NCBI GenBank assembly: GCA_002477505.1
Contig: DLQB01000047.1
Coordinates: 318-41,741 of the forward strand
Length of the DNA: 41,424 bases
From: Flavobacteriales bacterium UBA7443
Lineage (GTDB): Bacteria > Bacteroidota > Bacteroidia > Flavobacteriales_D > Sanyastnellaceae
Direction: 5' to 3'
Part shown: piece by piece, positions 8,325 to 16,592 of the stretch
How the letters are laid out: the number at the start of each line of letters is the position of its first letter
Numbering within the stretch: the stretch's first letter is position 1
The notes under the pieces: model-generated
The model's database searches: none
Seen by the model: only the letters and a program-made list of their open reading frames with translations
Told to the model about the DNA's origin: nothing
Translations under genes and position numbers: made by a program

Positions 8325-11300
8325 TTAGAAGTCCAGTTGAAGGGATAAATTGAAAACGCGGTCTTGCCAGCGCCCATCGTCCACACCCCAGCACCAATCG
8401 GCACGTACCCAATAGCCGAGGAGCTTAGAACGCAAACCAAATCCAGTGCCCCAGATGATGGGTTCGCGGTTGTTGTCAACGGTGACCGTGATTGGATTTT
8501 GAACGACGACCACTTGATTGAAAGAATTCGCTTCGTCATAGGGATGTGCGCCATTCCAAGCGGATCCGACATCGGCAAACCCTACGCACTGCAAATCCCG
8601 TAAAAATTCAGATTCGACGGATCGCTTGCTCAACGAACTCCAGATAGGGATACGCAATTCTGTATTGAACAAGGCCATGTGTGCCCCATTTCGGGCATTG
8701 TTCTTGAAGCCTCGAATCGGAGTTACACGAGCTTGGTAGCTGTAGGCAATATCCGGATCAATTGGCGTGTTGGAGTTGCCCGCTAGTGAGATGGCATTGT
8801 CCACCCCTCCAACCATGGTGAGCAGCTTTTGCGAACCAATGGACCAGTTGGCAGCACTGCGGAAGGCAAAGGTGACATGGCGCCAAAGGGGCTTGTACCA
8901 GCGGAAATCCCAACCGACTGTTCCAAAGGTGGATTCGGTTTGCTCAGGGTTGATGAGGTATTCCCCCCAAATTCGGCATCGCAGACCCTCGCGGATGTTG
9001 ATCATACGCTGGCGCGTATTGTCGAAGACGTAGGCCAATTGGAGGCCTGTTTGGTGTGTAAATGTCGTTGGCAATCGCAGGTTGAAGGCGTCCGTGGAAA
9101 GCGGCGTGTTGCGGTCCATTCGAATCATCGCTTGTAATCGGATGCTGCGCACTTCGTCAAAAGGGTAGCTCAATTGATGGCGCAACAAGTGAATGTGCGT
9201 ATTGACCGGAGATTGCGCATTGTTTGCATTTTGCGTCACTCCTTGGCGCTCGAGGATCCAAGTACGGTCGAGGCGTTTGCTCAAATCGGAATAGGCCAGC
9301 ATGTAACGGCTATTGCTTAGCGATCCGGAAAGGCGGAAGCCCGCTGTGAATCTCCTGTCTTCGAACAAATCGCTCATGGATATTCTAGAAAGCCCGCCCA
9401 AACCCGGCTGCACAGCGATTTCACCGGAATATGCTTGGTAGAAGTTGGTGCCGAATGAATTGTCCAATTGGCCCGTGACGGATTCAATGGCATAGTTGCG
9501 TCGGTAGTTGACCGGTTTTGGCAATTCGAACGGCTTCCATTCTGTTTGTTTTGCTGCGGGGTCATCTGGCTCAGCATCGGCGCTCATTTCTCCGGCCTGT
9601 CCTGACGTGTTCTCTTGGTTTGAAGATGGTTTGTCCGGATCCGTCCAAGGGCCGAATTGATAATTCCGGATGTCGGCTTCGCCATTTTTGGGTTTCCATT
9701 CCCAATCGAGGTCCAGTGAGTTCTCGGCCTCGGATGATTCCGGCTGATCGGTCGTTGACTTCCAGGTGCTTTTGTCAGCGGGAATTTCATTCCAATACAC
9801 ATGCTCGCAAAGCTGATGTTCGAACCCGATAACTCCGCGCTCGGCAATGAATTGGAACGAATGAGCTGGAGCCGCGAGGGTTTGGGCCAAGCGTGTCTGG
9901 GTGAACCAACGGTAATGAATCGTCGTGTCAATGAAGGCCACCGCACTGTCCCGCCAAGAAACCCAACGTTCTTGGCTTCCATCGGTGTTTTCAGCGAGGT
10001 AGGTAACCTCGTCTGGCCCCTGCAGTTGTGGCTGTCGTTCATCGGTATTTGGGGTCTGTGTCCACGGCTCGATGCGGGGGATTTTCTCTTGCCAATTCAA
10101 TCGAAAGAGGTCGTGCTGTTCCGGCAAGGGCTCGCCAAGGATGAATGTTGCCGGAAGATTCGTCGTCGGTCGGTTGGAAGCAAACCAAATGAATTTTCCA
10201 TCGAGTGAAAAAACCGGATCGAGGTCGTTGTAAGGGTCATTCCAAAGTGCGGTTTGGTTGTTGCCGAGCACTTGGTATAGGTACAGATCGGATTGCCCGT
10301 TTCTAAGACCACTCCAAATCATGGTCCTTCCATCAGGAGCATAGTCCATGCTCAAGATTTTGTCGATTTGAAAAATATCTTTGGAGCTGGATTCCAGGGT
10401 TTCAATGTTGACCGTAATCAATTGATTTTGCGGACCATCTTCAATGGTGTAGGACAGCAATTGTCCATTGGGATGCCAGGCAAAAGCGGGAGGAGCATGG
10501 ATTTGAACGCGGTCAATCTTGTGGCCATGCTTTCCCAATTTAAGGGGTTTGCTCCCGCTCAAATCGCCGAGCCAAATTGTGGTCTGGCCACGTTCCTCTG
10601 TGGACCAAACGAATCGATCGCCATCCGAATGGAACCAAACAGAGCTCGCGACGGCTTCACCCTTGAGCGAGATGGGAAGATCACCGGTGTTTTTTCGGGC
10701 ACGCCTGCGATCACGGCGCTTTTTCACATCTGGAAAAAGCGCTTCTGAATCATCCCACTCGAGGTGGTAACGGTTGGCTTCTTCCAGTACCAATGCCAAA
10801 TCCATGCCGGTGGCGTATTGAAACCCCTTCTCTAAGCTGCGCGAAACACGCGTCATGTACAAGGTGTTTGAAACGACCATTGGACCGAAGATGTCTGCGA
10901 TGTATTTCCAAACGGCATGGCCAATCCAAGGAGCGCGATTGGCGCTTGCTTGATGCGCATGAGTGATGGCCTGACTGCGCGCAGCATCGCCAATATGAAT
11001 GGCGACATCGGCATTCCACGGCTTGGAAACATAGGAGGCTAGGCCTTCTGAAAACCAAACGGGGAATGAAGTGGCCGTGGTGTTTCGGAGGGCTTCCTGC
11101 CAGTTCCCTCCGTACATGATTTGGTTGAACAGTAGTTGCGCCAATCCGGACTTGATTTGTTGCTCTACATTGGACCATTCCTGCTGGCCAAATGCAAATA
11201 CCTTGCTGCCCACTAGCATGGCGGTGCCTCCGATGTTGTTTTCTTCATCCGACGCGACGCCGATGTTGGATTGCCGGAATTCCGATTGCTTGTTGAATAC

Positions 11301-11591
11301 CAGAAGTTGCACCCCGCCGTCGATGCGTCGATCGAATATTTCTTCAACCTCTTCCATCCATTCGGGCAAGGCCGCTGTAATTCTTGAGGCAAGGGGTTTT
11401 CCGCCTTGGTAATAGTAAACCTCGGCACGCGTGGATGGAAAATATTGCCAGTTGAATGAGCGGTACTGGACTCGGTTTTTCCCGAACGTCACATTCGAAC
11501 CATCGTAAAACTGCGCCTGTACGTGTGAAACGAACAGCGCGAGTACAAATCCAATGATTGTGAATCGTTTGAGATAGCTTTGCAACGGCAT
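8325..11591 (-). CDS. Large exported protein: peptidase-MA-like, TolB-like propeller, C-terminal outer-membrane barrel
   Basis: The 1088-residue protein starts with a signal peptide ending VQAQ (residue 27). Residues about 30-290 look like a gluzincin/peptidase-MA domain: WFSEGLASY is present at 179-187, but the place where HExxH should stand (about 145-155) reads IKSGLAQLLF, so it is probably not catalytic. Residues about 300-600 contain propeller-like repeats with DG and W motifs (FHSDGDRFVWSTEERGQTTIW; YAPDGRTMIWSG; FSLDGKFIWFAS). The last 350 residues look like a BamA/surface-antigen-type barrel and end LSLQLDF, a terminal Phe suited to BAM recognition. The frame is open to 11930, but the ATG at 11591 gives the signal peptide. 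I recall this architecture annotated as TolB-like in Bacteroidota; function is unknown. Confidence 0.75.
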   Translation of the reverse strand: MPLQSYLKRFTIIGFVLALFVSHVQAQFYDGSNVTFGKNRVQYRSFNWQYFPSTRAEVYYYQGGKPLASRITAALPEWMEEVEEIFDRRIDGGVQLLVFNKQSEFRQSNIGVASDEENNIGGTAMLVGSKVFAFGQQEWSNVEQQIKSGLAQLLFNQIMYGGNWQEALRNTTATSFPVWFSEGLASYVSKPWNADVAIHIGDAARSQAITHAHQASANRAPWIGHAVWKYIADIFGPMVVSNTLYMTRVSRSLEKGFQYATGMDLALVLEEANRYHLEWDDSEALFPDVKKRRDRRRARKNTGDLPISLKGEAVASSVWFHSDGDRFVWSTEERGQTTIWLGDLSGSKPLKLGKHGHKIDRVQIHAPPAFAWHPNGQLLSYTIEDGPQNQLITVNIETLESSSKDIFQIDKILSMDYAPDGRTMIWSGLRNGQSDLYLYQVLGNNQTALWNDPYNDLDPVFSLDGKFIWFASNRPTTNLPATFILGEPLPEQHDLFRLNWQEKIPRIEPWTQTPNTDERQPQLQGPDEVTYLAENTDGSQERWVSWRDSAVAFIDTTIHYRWFTQTRLAQTLAAPAHSFQFIAERGVIGFEHQLCEHVYWNEIPADKSTWKSTTDQPESSEAENSLDLDWEWKPKNGEADIRNYQFGPWTDPDKPSSNQENTSGQAGEMSADAEPDDPAAKQTEWKPFELPKPVNYRRNYAIESVTGQLDNSFGTNFYQAYSGEIAVQPGLGGLSRISMSDLFEDRRFTAGFRLSGSLSNSRYMLAYSDLSKRLDRTWILERQGVTQNANNAQSPVNTHIHLLRHQLSYPFDEVRSIRLQAMIRMDRNTPLSTDAFNLRLPTTFTHQTGLQLAYVFDNTRQRMINIREGLRCRIWGEYLINPEQTESTFGTVGWDFRWYKPLWRHVTFAFRSAANWSIGSQKLLTMVGGVDNAISLAGNSNTPIDPDIAYSYQARVTPIRGFKNNARNGAHMALFNTELRIPIWSSLSKRSVESEFLRDLQCVGFADVGSAWNGAHPYDEANSFNQVVVVQNPITVTVDNNREPIIWGTGFGLRSKLLGYWVRADWCWGVDDGRWQDRVFNLSLQLDF
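11575..11582 (+). promoter_or_regulatory. -7 box TAGCTTTG for the MBL-fold hydrolase
   Basis: Exact TAnnTTTG, 30 bases before the ATG at 11613 and inside the 5' end of the divergent gene. No clear -33 TTG. Confidence 0.35.
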
Positions 11592-11597
11592 ACCTTC

Positions 11598-11605
11598 CGA
11601 AGTTA
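11598..11605 (-). promoter_or_regulatory. -7-like box TAACTTCG, 6 nt before the 1088-residue gene
   Basis: Seven of eight positions match TAnnTTTG, in the 21-bp divergent gap; only 6 bases separate it from the ATG at 11591. Confidence 0.3.
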
Positions 11606-11612
11606 CAGCCAG

Positions 11613-12281
11613 ATGACAAAACTTCACGCATTTACCTTCAACGCATTCGGTGAAAAAACCTACCTGCTCGACCATGGAAACGGCGACGCCACTGTGTTTG
11701 ATCCCGGCATGTCTACCAAAATGGAGCAAGAAGAATTTGCAAAATTTTGCGAAGAGATTGGCGTTGTGCCCACGCAATGCCTGCTCACCCATGCACATTT
11801 GGACCATGTGATGGGCACTGGGTGGGTTTTTGAACGGTGGGGTTTGAAGCCGCGTGTGCATCTCCTTGATCGGCCAACGTACGAGCAAGCCCCACGGGCA
11901 GCTTCGGTTTACGGCGTGCCCATGGACCATCCGCCTGCGTTGGGTCCATTCCTCGTTGCAGAGGAACGCATTCGTTGCGGACCGTCAGAATTGGAAGTTT
12001 TGTTCACGCCGGGCCACGCTCCCGGCCATGTCGTATTTGTAGAGCATCAGCAAGGTTGGGTCATTGGTGGCGATGTATTGTTTGAAAGGAGTGTCGGACG
12101 AACGGATTTGCCGGGATGCAATCCAGCAGATTTGGTCAGAAGTATTATGGATGTGCTTTATACTTTGCCCGATGATTTTGAGATTTGGCCGGGCCACGGT
12201 GGCGTTACCACTGTGGGAGCTGAGAAGCGAGGCAATCCCTTTGTCAACGCTGCCGGCACCGGAATGATGCAAGAAGCATGA
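11613..12281 (+). CDS. Metallo-beta-lactamase-fold hydrolase, glyoxalase II-like
   Basis: This 222-residue cytoplasmic protein has the full metal-binding set of the MBL fold: THAHLDH near residue 60 (His, His, Asp, His), PGHAPGH near 140, GGDVLF near 162 (bridging Asp) and WPGHG near 195 (last His). The layout is that of short glyoxalase II-like thioester hydrolases, but the C-terminal helical domain that binds glutathione is missing, so the substrate cannot be given. The ATG at 11613 is preferred to the in-frame TTG at 11580, which lies in the divergent gene. It converges on the histidine kinase with a 17-bp gap. Confidence 0.88.
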   Translation: MTKLHAFTFNAFGEKTYLLDHGNGDATVFDPGMSTKMEQEEFAKFCEEIGVVPTQCLLTHAHLDHVMGTGWVFERWGLKPRVHLLDRPTYEQAPRAASVYGVPMDHPPALGPFLVAEERIRCGPSELEVLFTPGHAPGHVVFVEHQQGWVIGGDVLFERSVGRTDLPGCNPADLVRSIMDVLYTLPDDFEIWPGHGGVTTVGAEKRGNPFVNAAGTGMMQEA

Positions 12282-12298
12282 CTGACCGTGGCGGGAGT

Positions 12299-13375
12299 TC
12301 AGTGCTGAGGAGGAGTTACCGTTAGGTTGAGCTTTTCGGTCTCCCAGTCGAGGTTGACCAAGTTCCACGAGAAAGTCGTCCCTCGGCCAGGCTCTGAAGC
12401 CACGGAGATTTCTTGTCCATGCGACTCGATGATGTGCTTGACAATGGATAAGCCCAAGCCGGAACCTCCTGCGTGCCTTGAACGGCTTTTGTCGACGCGG
12501 TAAAACCGCTCGAAAATACGGTCGAGGTCATCCACGGCAATTCCAATTCCGTCATCCGCAACGGAAAGTGTGACGTCCCTTCCGTTGTCCTTCAATTTCA
12601 AAGTGGAAGTGCCGTTTTCTTTTCCATAATGAATGGAATTTGCCACCAAATTGGTGAGAACTTGTTGCATGTGATGGGGACTGCATAAGACGTGCATCGC
12701 CTGCTCAGTTGCGCCAGGCAATTCAAGTTTGAGCGCAATCTCCTTCTTTTCTGCAGCCACTTCAGCGTTTTCCAATGCCTCTCTCATCAAGTCGACGATA
12801 TTGCACGGAACAAGGGTCATTTCTATGCGGTCAGATTCCAGTTTACTGATGGCATCCAAGTCTTCGATGAGCTCCGTCATCCGGTCGACATTATTGTTGG
12901 CTTTGGTCAAGAAATTTCGGACCAACACTTCGTCTTTCAGGTCATTTTCCATCAAAGTCAAAACGAAACCTTGAATGTTGAACAGAGGCGTTTTGAGTTC
13001 GTGCGCCAGGTTGCCGATGAAATCTTTTCGAAAAGAATCTTTCTTTCGCAGTGTCTTGATGTCCTGCACTTGATCATTTGCCCAATCAATGATGTCATCG
13101 AGGCTCTCGTGTTCAGCTTTGGGTGTGACCGAATCTTCGACCGAGGAAATGGCCATTGAGACACCCTTGACCTTACTGGAGATAAACGTTTCGGCCGACC
13201 ACTTGACGATCACAAAGGTGGCTGTTTCTGTTAAGAGCCCCACCAATAGTGCCAGCGCCCAGAGGTGCATAGCGTCTAAGGCTTGGAGCAATACAAACGT
13301 TCCAATTCCGCTCAGAACAGATAGAATTGGAGACGTTTTGCTGGCAATTTCTCGCGGAGTACTTTGTTTGCTCAC
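12299..13375 (-). CDS. PhoR-like sensor histidine kinase
   Basis: The 358-residue inner-membrane kinase has two N-terminal transmembrane helices (about 15-33 and 38-57) with almost no periplasmic loop, then a short linker, H-box LAHELKTPL (His125), N-box around Asn246 (TNLVANSIHYGKENG), DDGIGI at 274-279, an F-box (FERFYRVDKSRSR) and GGSGLGL at 303-309. With no extracytoplasmic sensor domain, it probably senses through the membrane or a partner, as in short Bacteroidota PhoR proteins. The start is a GTG at 13375 that overlaps the response-regulator stop (GTGA), showing translational coupling. No pst or pho genes are present nearby, so a phosphate role is only an analogy. Confidence 0.9.
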   Translation of the reverse strand: MSKQSTPREIASKTSPILSVLSGIGTFVLLQALDAMHLWALALLVGLLTETATFVIVKWSAETFISSKVKGVSMAISSVEDSVTPKAEHESLDDIIDWANDQVQDIKTLRKKDSFRKDFIGNLAHELKTPLFNIQGFVLTLMENDLKDEVLVRNFLTKANNNVDRMTELIEDLDAISKLESDRIEMTLVPCNIVDLMREALENAEVAAEKKEIALKLELPGATEQAMHVLCSPHHMQQVLTNLVANSIHYGKENGTSTLKLKDNGRDVTLSVADDGIGIAVDDLDRIFERFYRVDKSRSRHAGGSGLGLSIVKHIIESHGQEISVASEPGRGTTFSWNLVNLDWETEKLNLTVTPPQH

Positions 13376-14061
13376 GCGTCAAATTTATACCCCACCCCTT
13401 TAATGGTGGTAAAATGTTCTTTTCCAAGTTTGCTCCGAAGTTTCCTAATGTGCACGTCGATGGTGCGGTCGCCAACGATCACATCATGCCCCCAGACTTT
13501 TGTTAGAATGCGATCGCGTGTGAAAACCTTTCCCGGGTCAGAGCACAGCAAAAAAAGCAATTCAAATTCTTTTTTCGGGAGCGAAATTTGGACGCCGTTC
13601 TGAGTGACCATATGCCGATTTCGATCGATGGTAAATGCATCAAAAGCAAGCTGGTCAGGAGTGTCCGGATTATGCATGCGCCGCATTAACGCTTCGACTC
13701 GCTTGATTAAAACGCGGGGGGCAACGGGTTTGGTGATGTAATCATCTGCTCCCGAATCAAACCCCGCGATTTGGCTGTAATCTTCTCCACGAGCGGATAG
13801 AAATGCAATCAAACACCCTTGGGTTTTTGGATGCTCTCGAAGTTGCTTGCAGGCTTCAATGCCGTCCATTTCAGGCATCATCACATCTAATAAAATCAGG
13901 TCGGGTAGAAGTCGAATTGCCTTTTTGATGCCCACTGCACCATTTTCAGCGGTTTCGACGCGGAATCCAGCTTGAAGAAGATTGAATCCGATCAATTCAC
14001 GAATATCCGGATCGTCGTCCACAACGAGGATGGTTTTTGACAGGGCAGGCATCGTTGGCAT
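13372..14061 (-). CDS. OmpR/PhoB-family response regulator
   Basis: The 229-residue protein has a receiver domain with acidic pocket DD at 15-16, phospho-acceptor Asp59 (LILLDVMMPEMDG), switch Ser89 (LSARG) and Lys111 (TKP), followed by a winged-helix DNA-binding domain (about 130-229) with VWGHDVIVGDRTIDVHIRKL. It acts with the kinase encoded immediately downstream. Met1 (14061) and Met4 (14052) are both possible starts. The VOC gene stops 69 bp upstream, and a weak -7-like box GATATTTG lies 7 bases before the first ATG, so the pair may have its own promoter. The target genes cannot be read from the sequence. Confidence 0.92.
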   Translation of the reverse strand: MPTMPALSKTILVVDDDPDIRELIGFNLLQAGFRVETAENGAVGIKKAIRLLPDLILLDVMMPEMDGIEACKQLREHPKTQGCLIAFLSARGEDYSQIAGFDSGADDYITKPVAPRVLIKRVEALMRRMHNPDTPDQLAFDAFTIDRNRHMVTQNGVQISLPKKEFELLFLLCSDPGKVFTRDRILTKVWGHDVIVGDRTIDVHIRKLRSKLGKEHFTTIKGVGYKFDA

Positions 14062-14068
14062 GATGGTT

Positions 14069-14076
14069 CAAATATC
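14069..14076 (-). promoter_or_regulatory. Weak -7-like box GATATTTG before the response regulator
   Basis: Seven of eight positions match TAnnTTTG; 7 bases from the first ATG. No -33 TTG at normal spacing. Confidence 0.2.
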
Positions 14077-14130
14077 GCCTAAAGACGGATGAAATTGTGA
14101 AGCCTTTGTGAACCAAAGGTTATGCTTTTG

Positions 14131-15201
14131 TCAATCTGTTATGCGACTGAATCGAAGCGACTTGAGCATCCAGCGCGGAAGTGGCTCGTCTTGTCCTCGC
14201 TTTTGAACATCCAGGAAGATTCCCCATTTTTCAATGATGGGCACTTTGTAGACTTCAATCATTTCAAGCCAACATTCGTCGGGGTCATCGATATAGGTGC
14301 AGTGCACCTTCGTTTCTCCCATGCCGATTGCGTCGGCGGTGTCGCAGCGGAATGGAAACCCGTGTTGTTCCAACTTGGCCTCCAATGCCCTCATACCGCG
14401 CACGTCGAAACCAAGATGAGCAAATCCAAGATCACACCAAATACGGTCGTGAAATATGAATTTTCCTTCGCGGTCTTCTGCTTGGATCAGTTCGATGAAT
14501 GTCTGGCCAGTTAATGTGCCAAATCCACCAGCTCCTGGGCTAGATTGAGTCAGCCGTACTCGGCGAAAACGTTGTGATCCATGGACGAGGTGCTGCCAAT
14601 CCGAGAAGGTGCCTGTTTCATCGAAAAGTACTTGGTCAAACCCCAGGTTATCGGCATACAGCGCCCGGGATTTGTCCATGTCCGAGACGCCTATGCTACA
14701 ACCCATGACTCCCCCGGAGGGATGTCCGGTGTTGCCAAACCAGTCCGATGCTTCGAGGACTTGAAACACATTGCCCTCGCCATCTTTCAAGTAAAACGTG
14801 TCGTCACCCCATGGTGTTGCTGAGATTTCCCCATCGCAATCGTCGCCAAGAATCGAACGAGCATGCTCATGCATTCGATTGAGATTGGGAGTCTTCATCT
14901 GCACAATCGAGATTCCCAAGTCTCCAATTCCGAGTTTCCAGTTTGCGGCCACCGGTTCAAATGAAGCCGCTCGCAGGACCTCAAATGCGCATCCGCCTTG
15001 CAAATTGAGCACCATGCTGGCTCGCTTTGAGATGGTTTCACCTCGGGTGTGGCTATCCATCAAAGGCGCCTCTTGGACGGAGTCAAAAAAGGGGATGTCC
15101 ATACCGAACAATTGCCGGTACAATTTTAGGGACCGATCCATATCCTTGGTTGCCAATCCGATGTGCTGCATTCCTTGAATGCGAAAAGCCTTTTGTTCCA
15201 C
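14131..15201 (-). CDS. Two-domain VOC (glyoxalase/dioxygenase-fold) protein of unknown function
   Basis: The 356-residue protein carries two vicinal-oxygen-chelate units. The first begins QGMQHIGLATKDMDRSLKLY near residue 10 and ends in EGNVFQVLEAS; the second begins MGCSIGVSDMDKSRALYADN near 165 and ends in DECWLEMIEVYKVP. Possible metal ligands are His13, the Glu of VLEAS, and the His/Glu pair FAHLGFDV and WLEMIE in the second half. The arrangement is like extradiol dioxygenases or 4-hydroxyphenylpyruvate dioxygenase, but I do not see the HPPD C-terminal signature. The start is a GTG at 15201, 17 bp after the acyltransferase stop; an ATG at 15171 is the alternative. The substrate is unknown. 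Confidence 0.75.
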   Translation of the reverse strand: MEQKAFRIQGMQHIGLATKDMDRSLKLYRQLFGMDIPFFDSVQEAPLMDSHTRGETISKRASMVLNLQGGCAFEVLRAASFEPVAANWKLGIGDLGISIVQMKTPNLNRMHEHARSILGDDCDGEISATPWGDDTFYLKDGEGNVFQVLEASDWFGNTGHPSGGVMGCSIGVSDMDKSRALYADNLGFDQVLFDETGTFSDWQHLVHGSQRFRRVRLTQSSPGAGGFGTLTGQTFIELIQAEDREGKFIFHDRIWCDLGFAHLGFDVRGMRALEAKLEQHGFPFRCDTADAIGMGETKVHCTYIDDPDECWLEMIEVYKVPIIEKWGIFLDVQKRGQDEPLPRWMLKSLRFSRITD

Positions 15202-15218
15202 TTTGTGCTTGCCTTTGT

Positions 15219-16571
15219 TTACTTCGTCTCTAACGTTTCAACTGCCATTTTACCCGAATGTTCTACCACATTCAAATAGGATTTCCAGGATTGACGAAGC
15301 GCGGCATCTTTCCAAACCAGCTTTGCCTGCTTCCGTCCTCTGTGGTCAAGGTACAAGCCGTACCACCAACCTGCAATGCGGCTTCCAATGGCTTGGAAAA
15401 CATAGCCCATTAACACCGCAGTAAGCGTGACTTCGCCCGCTGCCAAATAGGCCAATGGAACGGAAGTAAATATCCAGTACACGGGGAACAGAAACATCCC
15501 TGAGGATACTTTGGACGTGCTGACAAAACAGGGATCTTTGACTCGTTTTTTCGCGAATATTTCAATCCACTTGGCCAACGGAAGGGAGGTAATCCCACCA
15601 ATGAGCGCAATGGGAGCAATAAACCAAAACCAAAATGGCGATCGTCGAACGTCATCTTCATCCATGCCGAGGTCTTCGGCACGCGCGTGGCGCAATACGC
15701 CAGCATCTTGCATCCCTTTCGCAGCAGTTTGGATTTCAGTCAATGCTTCATCGCTAAGGTCTTTGAAGCAATCGAGTTTGGCTTTTACCTTCCTCCAATC
15801 GTCTCGTTCTGTCGTGCGCATGGCCTGTACAAAAGGCAAGAGGTCATCGTAGGCTTTTTCCGGTTGAATGTTGACCAGGACTTCGTCCATTGATTTGCTG
15901 AGGGCCTGGAGCAGTGGACCGGGCGCCACTTCGTTCGTCTCGGGATCAATGAAGGTGTCCACTTTGATCGGCTTGCCAATTCGATAACGCAATCGCCTTC
16001 TGAAACTGGGCATTTCTTCGTAATCGATTCCAACGGGTAGGATGCACATCTCGCGCATGGTCGGATCGAGTTTGATGCCTGCATTGACCATGTCTGAGAT
16101 TCCGCGTCGCAGCGGTCTAAGTGCTTTCATGGCCCGGTGGTTGCCTTCCGGAAACAACCCCATTCGACCGCCAATTCGCAGGCGTTCGGCACAAATTTCA
16201 AAGATGCGGTTGTTGCGTTCTCGCGCATCGCTAACTCGGTCGCGCTGCCGGTAGATTGGCATTTGGTTGAATGCAAACAGGGCCTTACGTGCAATTTTCT
16301 GATTGAATACATCCGCTCGTGTGAGCCAATGCACCTGGCTTTGATTGATCAGTGAGACGAGCACAAGAGGGTCCATCAACCCATTTTGGTGGTTGGAGAC
16401 GACAATCGTTGGCGTTTCCGGTCTAGTCAAGTGCTCAATGCCCTCGACTCCTTCGATGCGATGGAAGCGCGTGACGGCGGCACGAACAAGCTGAAGTGCG
16501 ACAGCATAACCCCAATGCCGGCTTTGGATGGGCGGTTCGTGAAAGGGCTTGTTTTTAGCTGGATCGGCCAA
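15219..16571 (-). CDS. PlsC-like 1-acyl-glycerol-3-phosphate acyltransferase
   Basis: This 450-residue protein probably acylates lysophosphatidate or a related lipid at the inner membrane. Acyltransferase motif I reads NHQNGLMD (His61, Asp67): the spacing is HX5D rather than the classical HX4D, a variant I recall in Bacteroidota. Motif III is LFPEGNH (140-145). A helical middle region (about 230-310) and two or three hydrophobic segments after residue 312 (FWFWFIAPIALIGGI and following) extend it well beyond the E. coli PlsC length of about 245. Only a TTG at 16571 is available as a start, 21 bp after the pheT stop, because the frame is closed just upstream. It lies in a row with pheT and the VOC gene. 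Confidence 0.87.
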   Translation of the reverse strand: MADPAKNKPFHEPPIQSRHWGYAVALQLVRAAVTRFHRIEGVEGIEHLTRPETPTIVVSNHQNGLMDPLVLVSLINQSQVHWLTRADVFNQKIARKALFAFNQMPIYRQRDRVSDARERNNRIFEICAERLRIGGRMGLFPEGNHRAMKALRPLRRGISDMVNAGIKLDPTMREMCILPVGIDYEEMPSFRRRLRYRIGKPIKVDTFIDPETNEVAPGPLLQALSKSMDEVLVNIQPEKAYDDLLPFVQAMRTTERDDWRKVKAKLDCFKDLSDEALTEIQTAAKGMQDAGVLRHARAEDLGMDEDDVRRSPFWFWFIAPIALIGGITSLPLAKWIEIFAKKRVKDPCFVSTSKVSSGMFLFPVYWIFTSVPLAYLAAGEVTLTAVLMGYVFQAIGSRIAGWWYGLYLDHRGRKQAKLVWKDAALRQSWKSYLNVVEHSGKMAVETLETK

Positions 16572-16592
16572 TTTCTTGGGTGTTTTTGCGGT

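Noticed and set aside
11592..11930. N-terminal extension of the 1088-residue protein
   Set aside because: It overlaps the divergent hydrolase gene and would bury the clear signal peptide starting at 11591.
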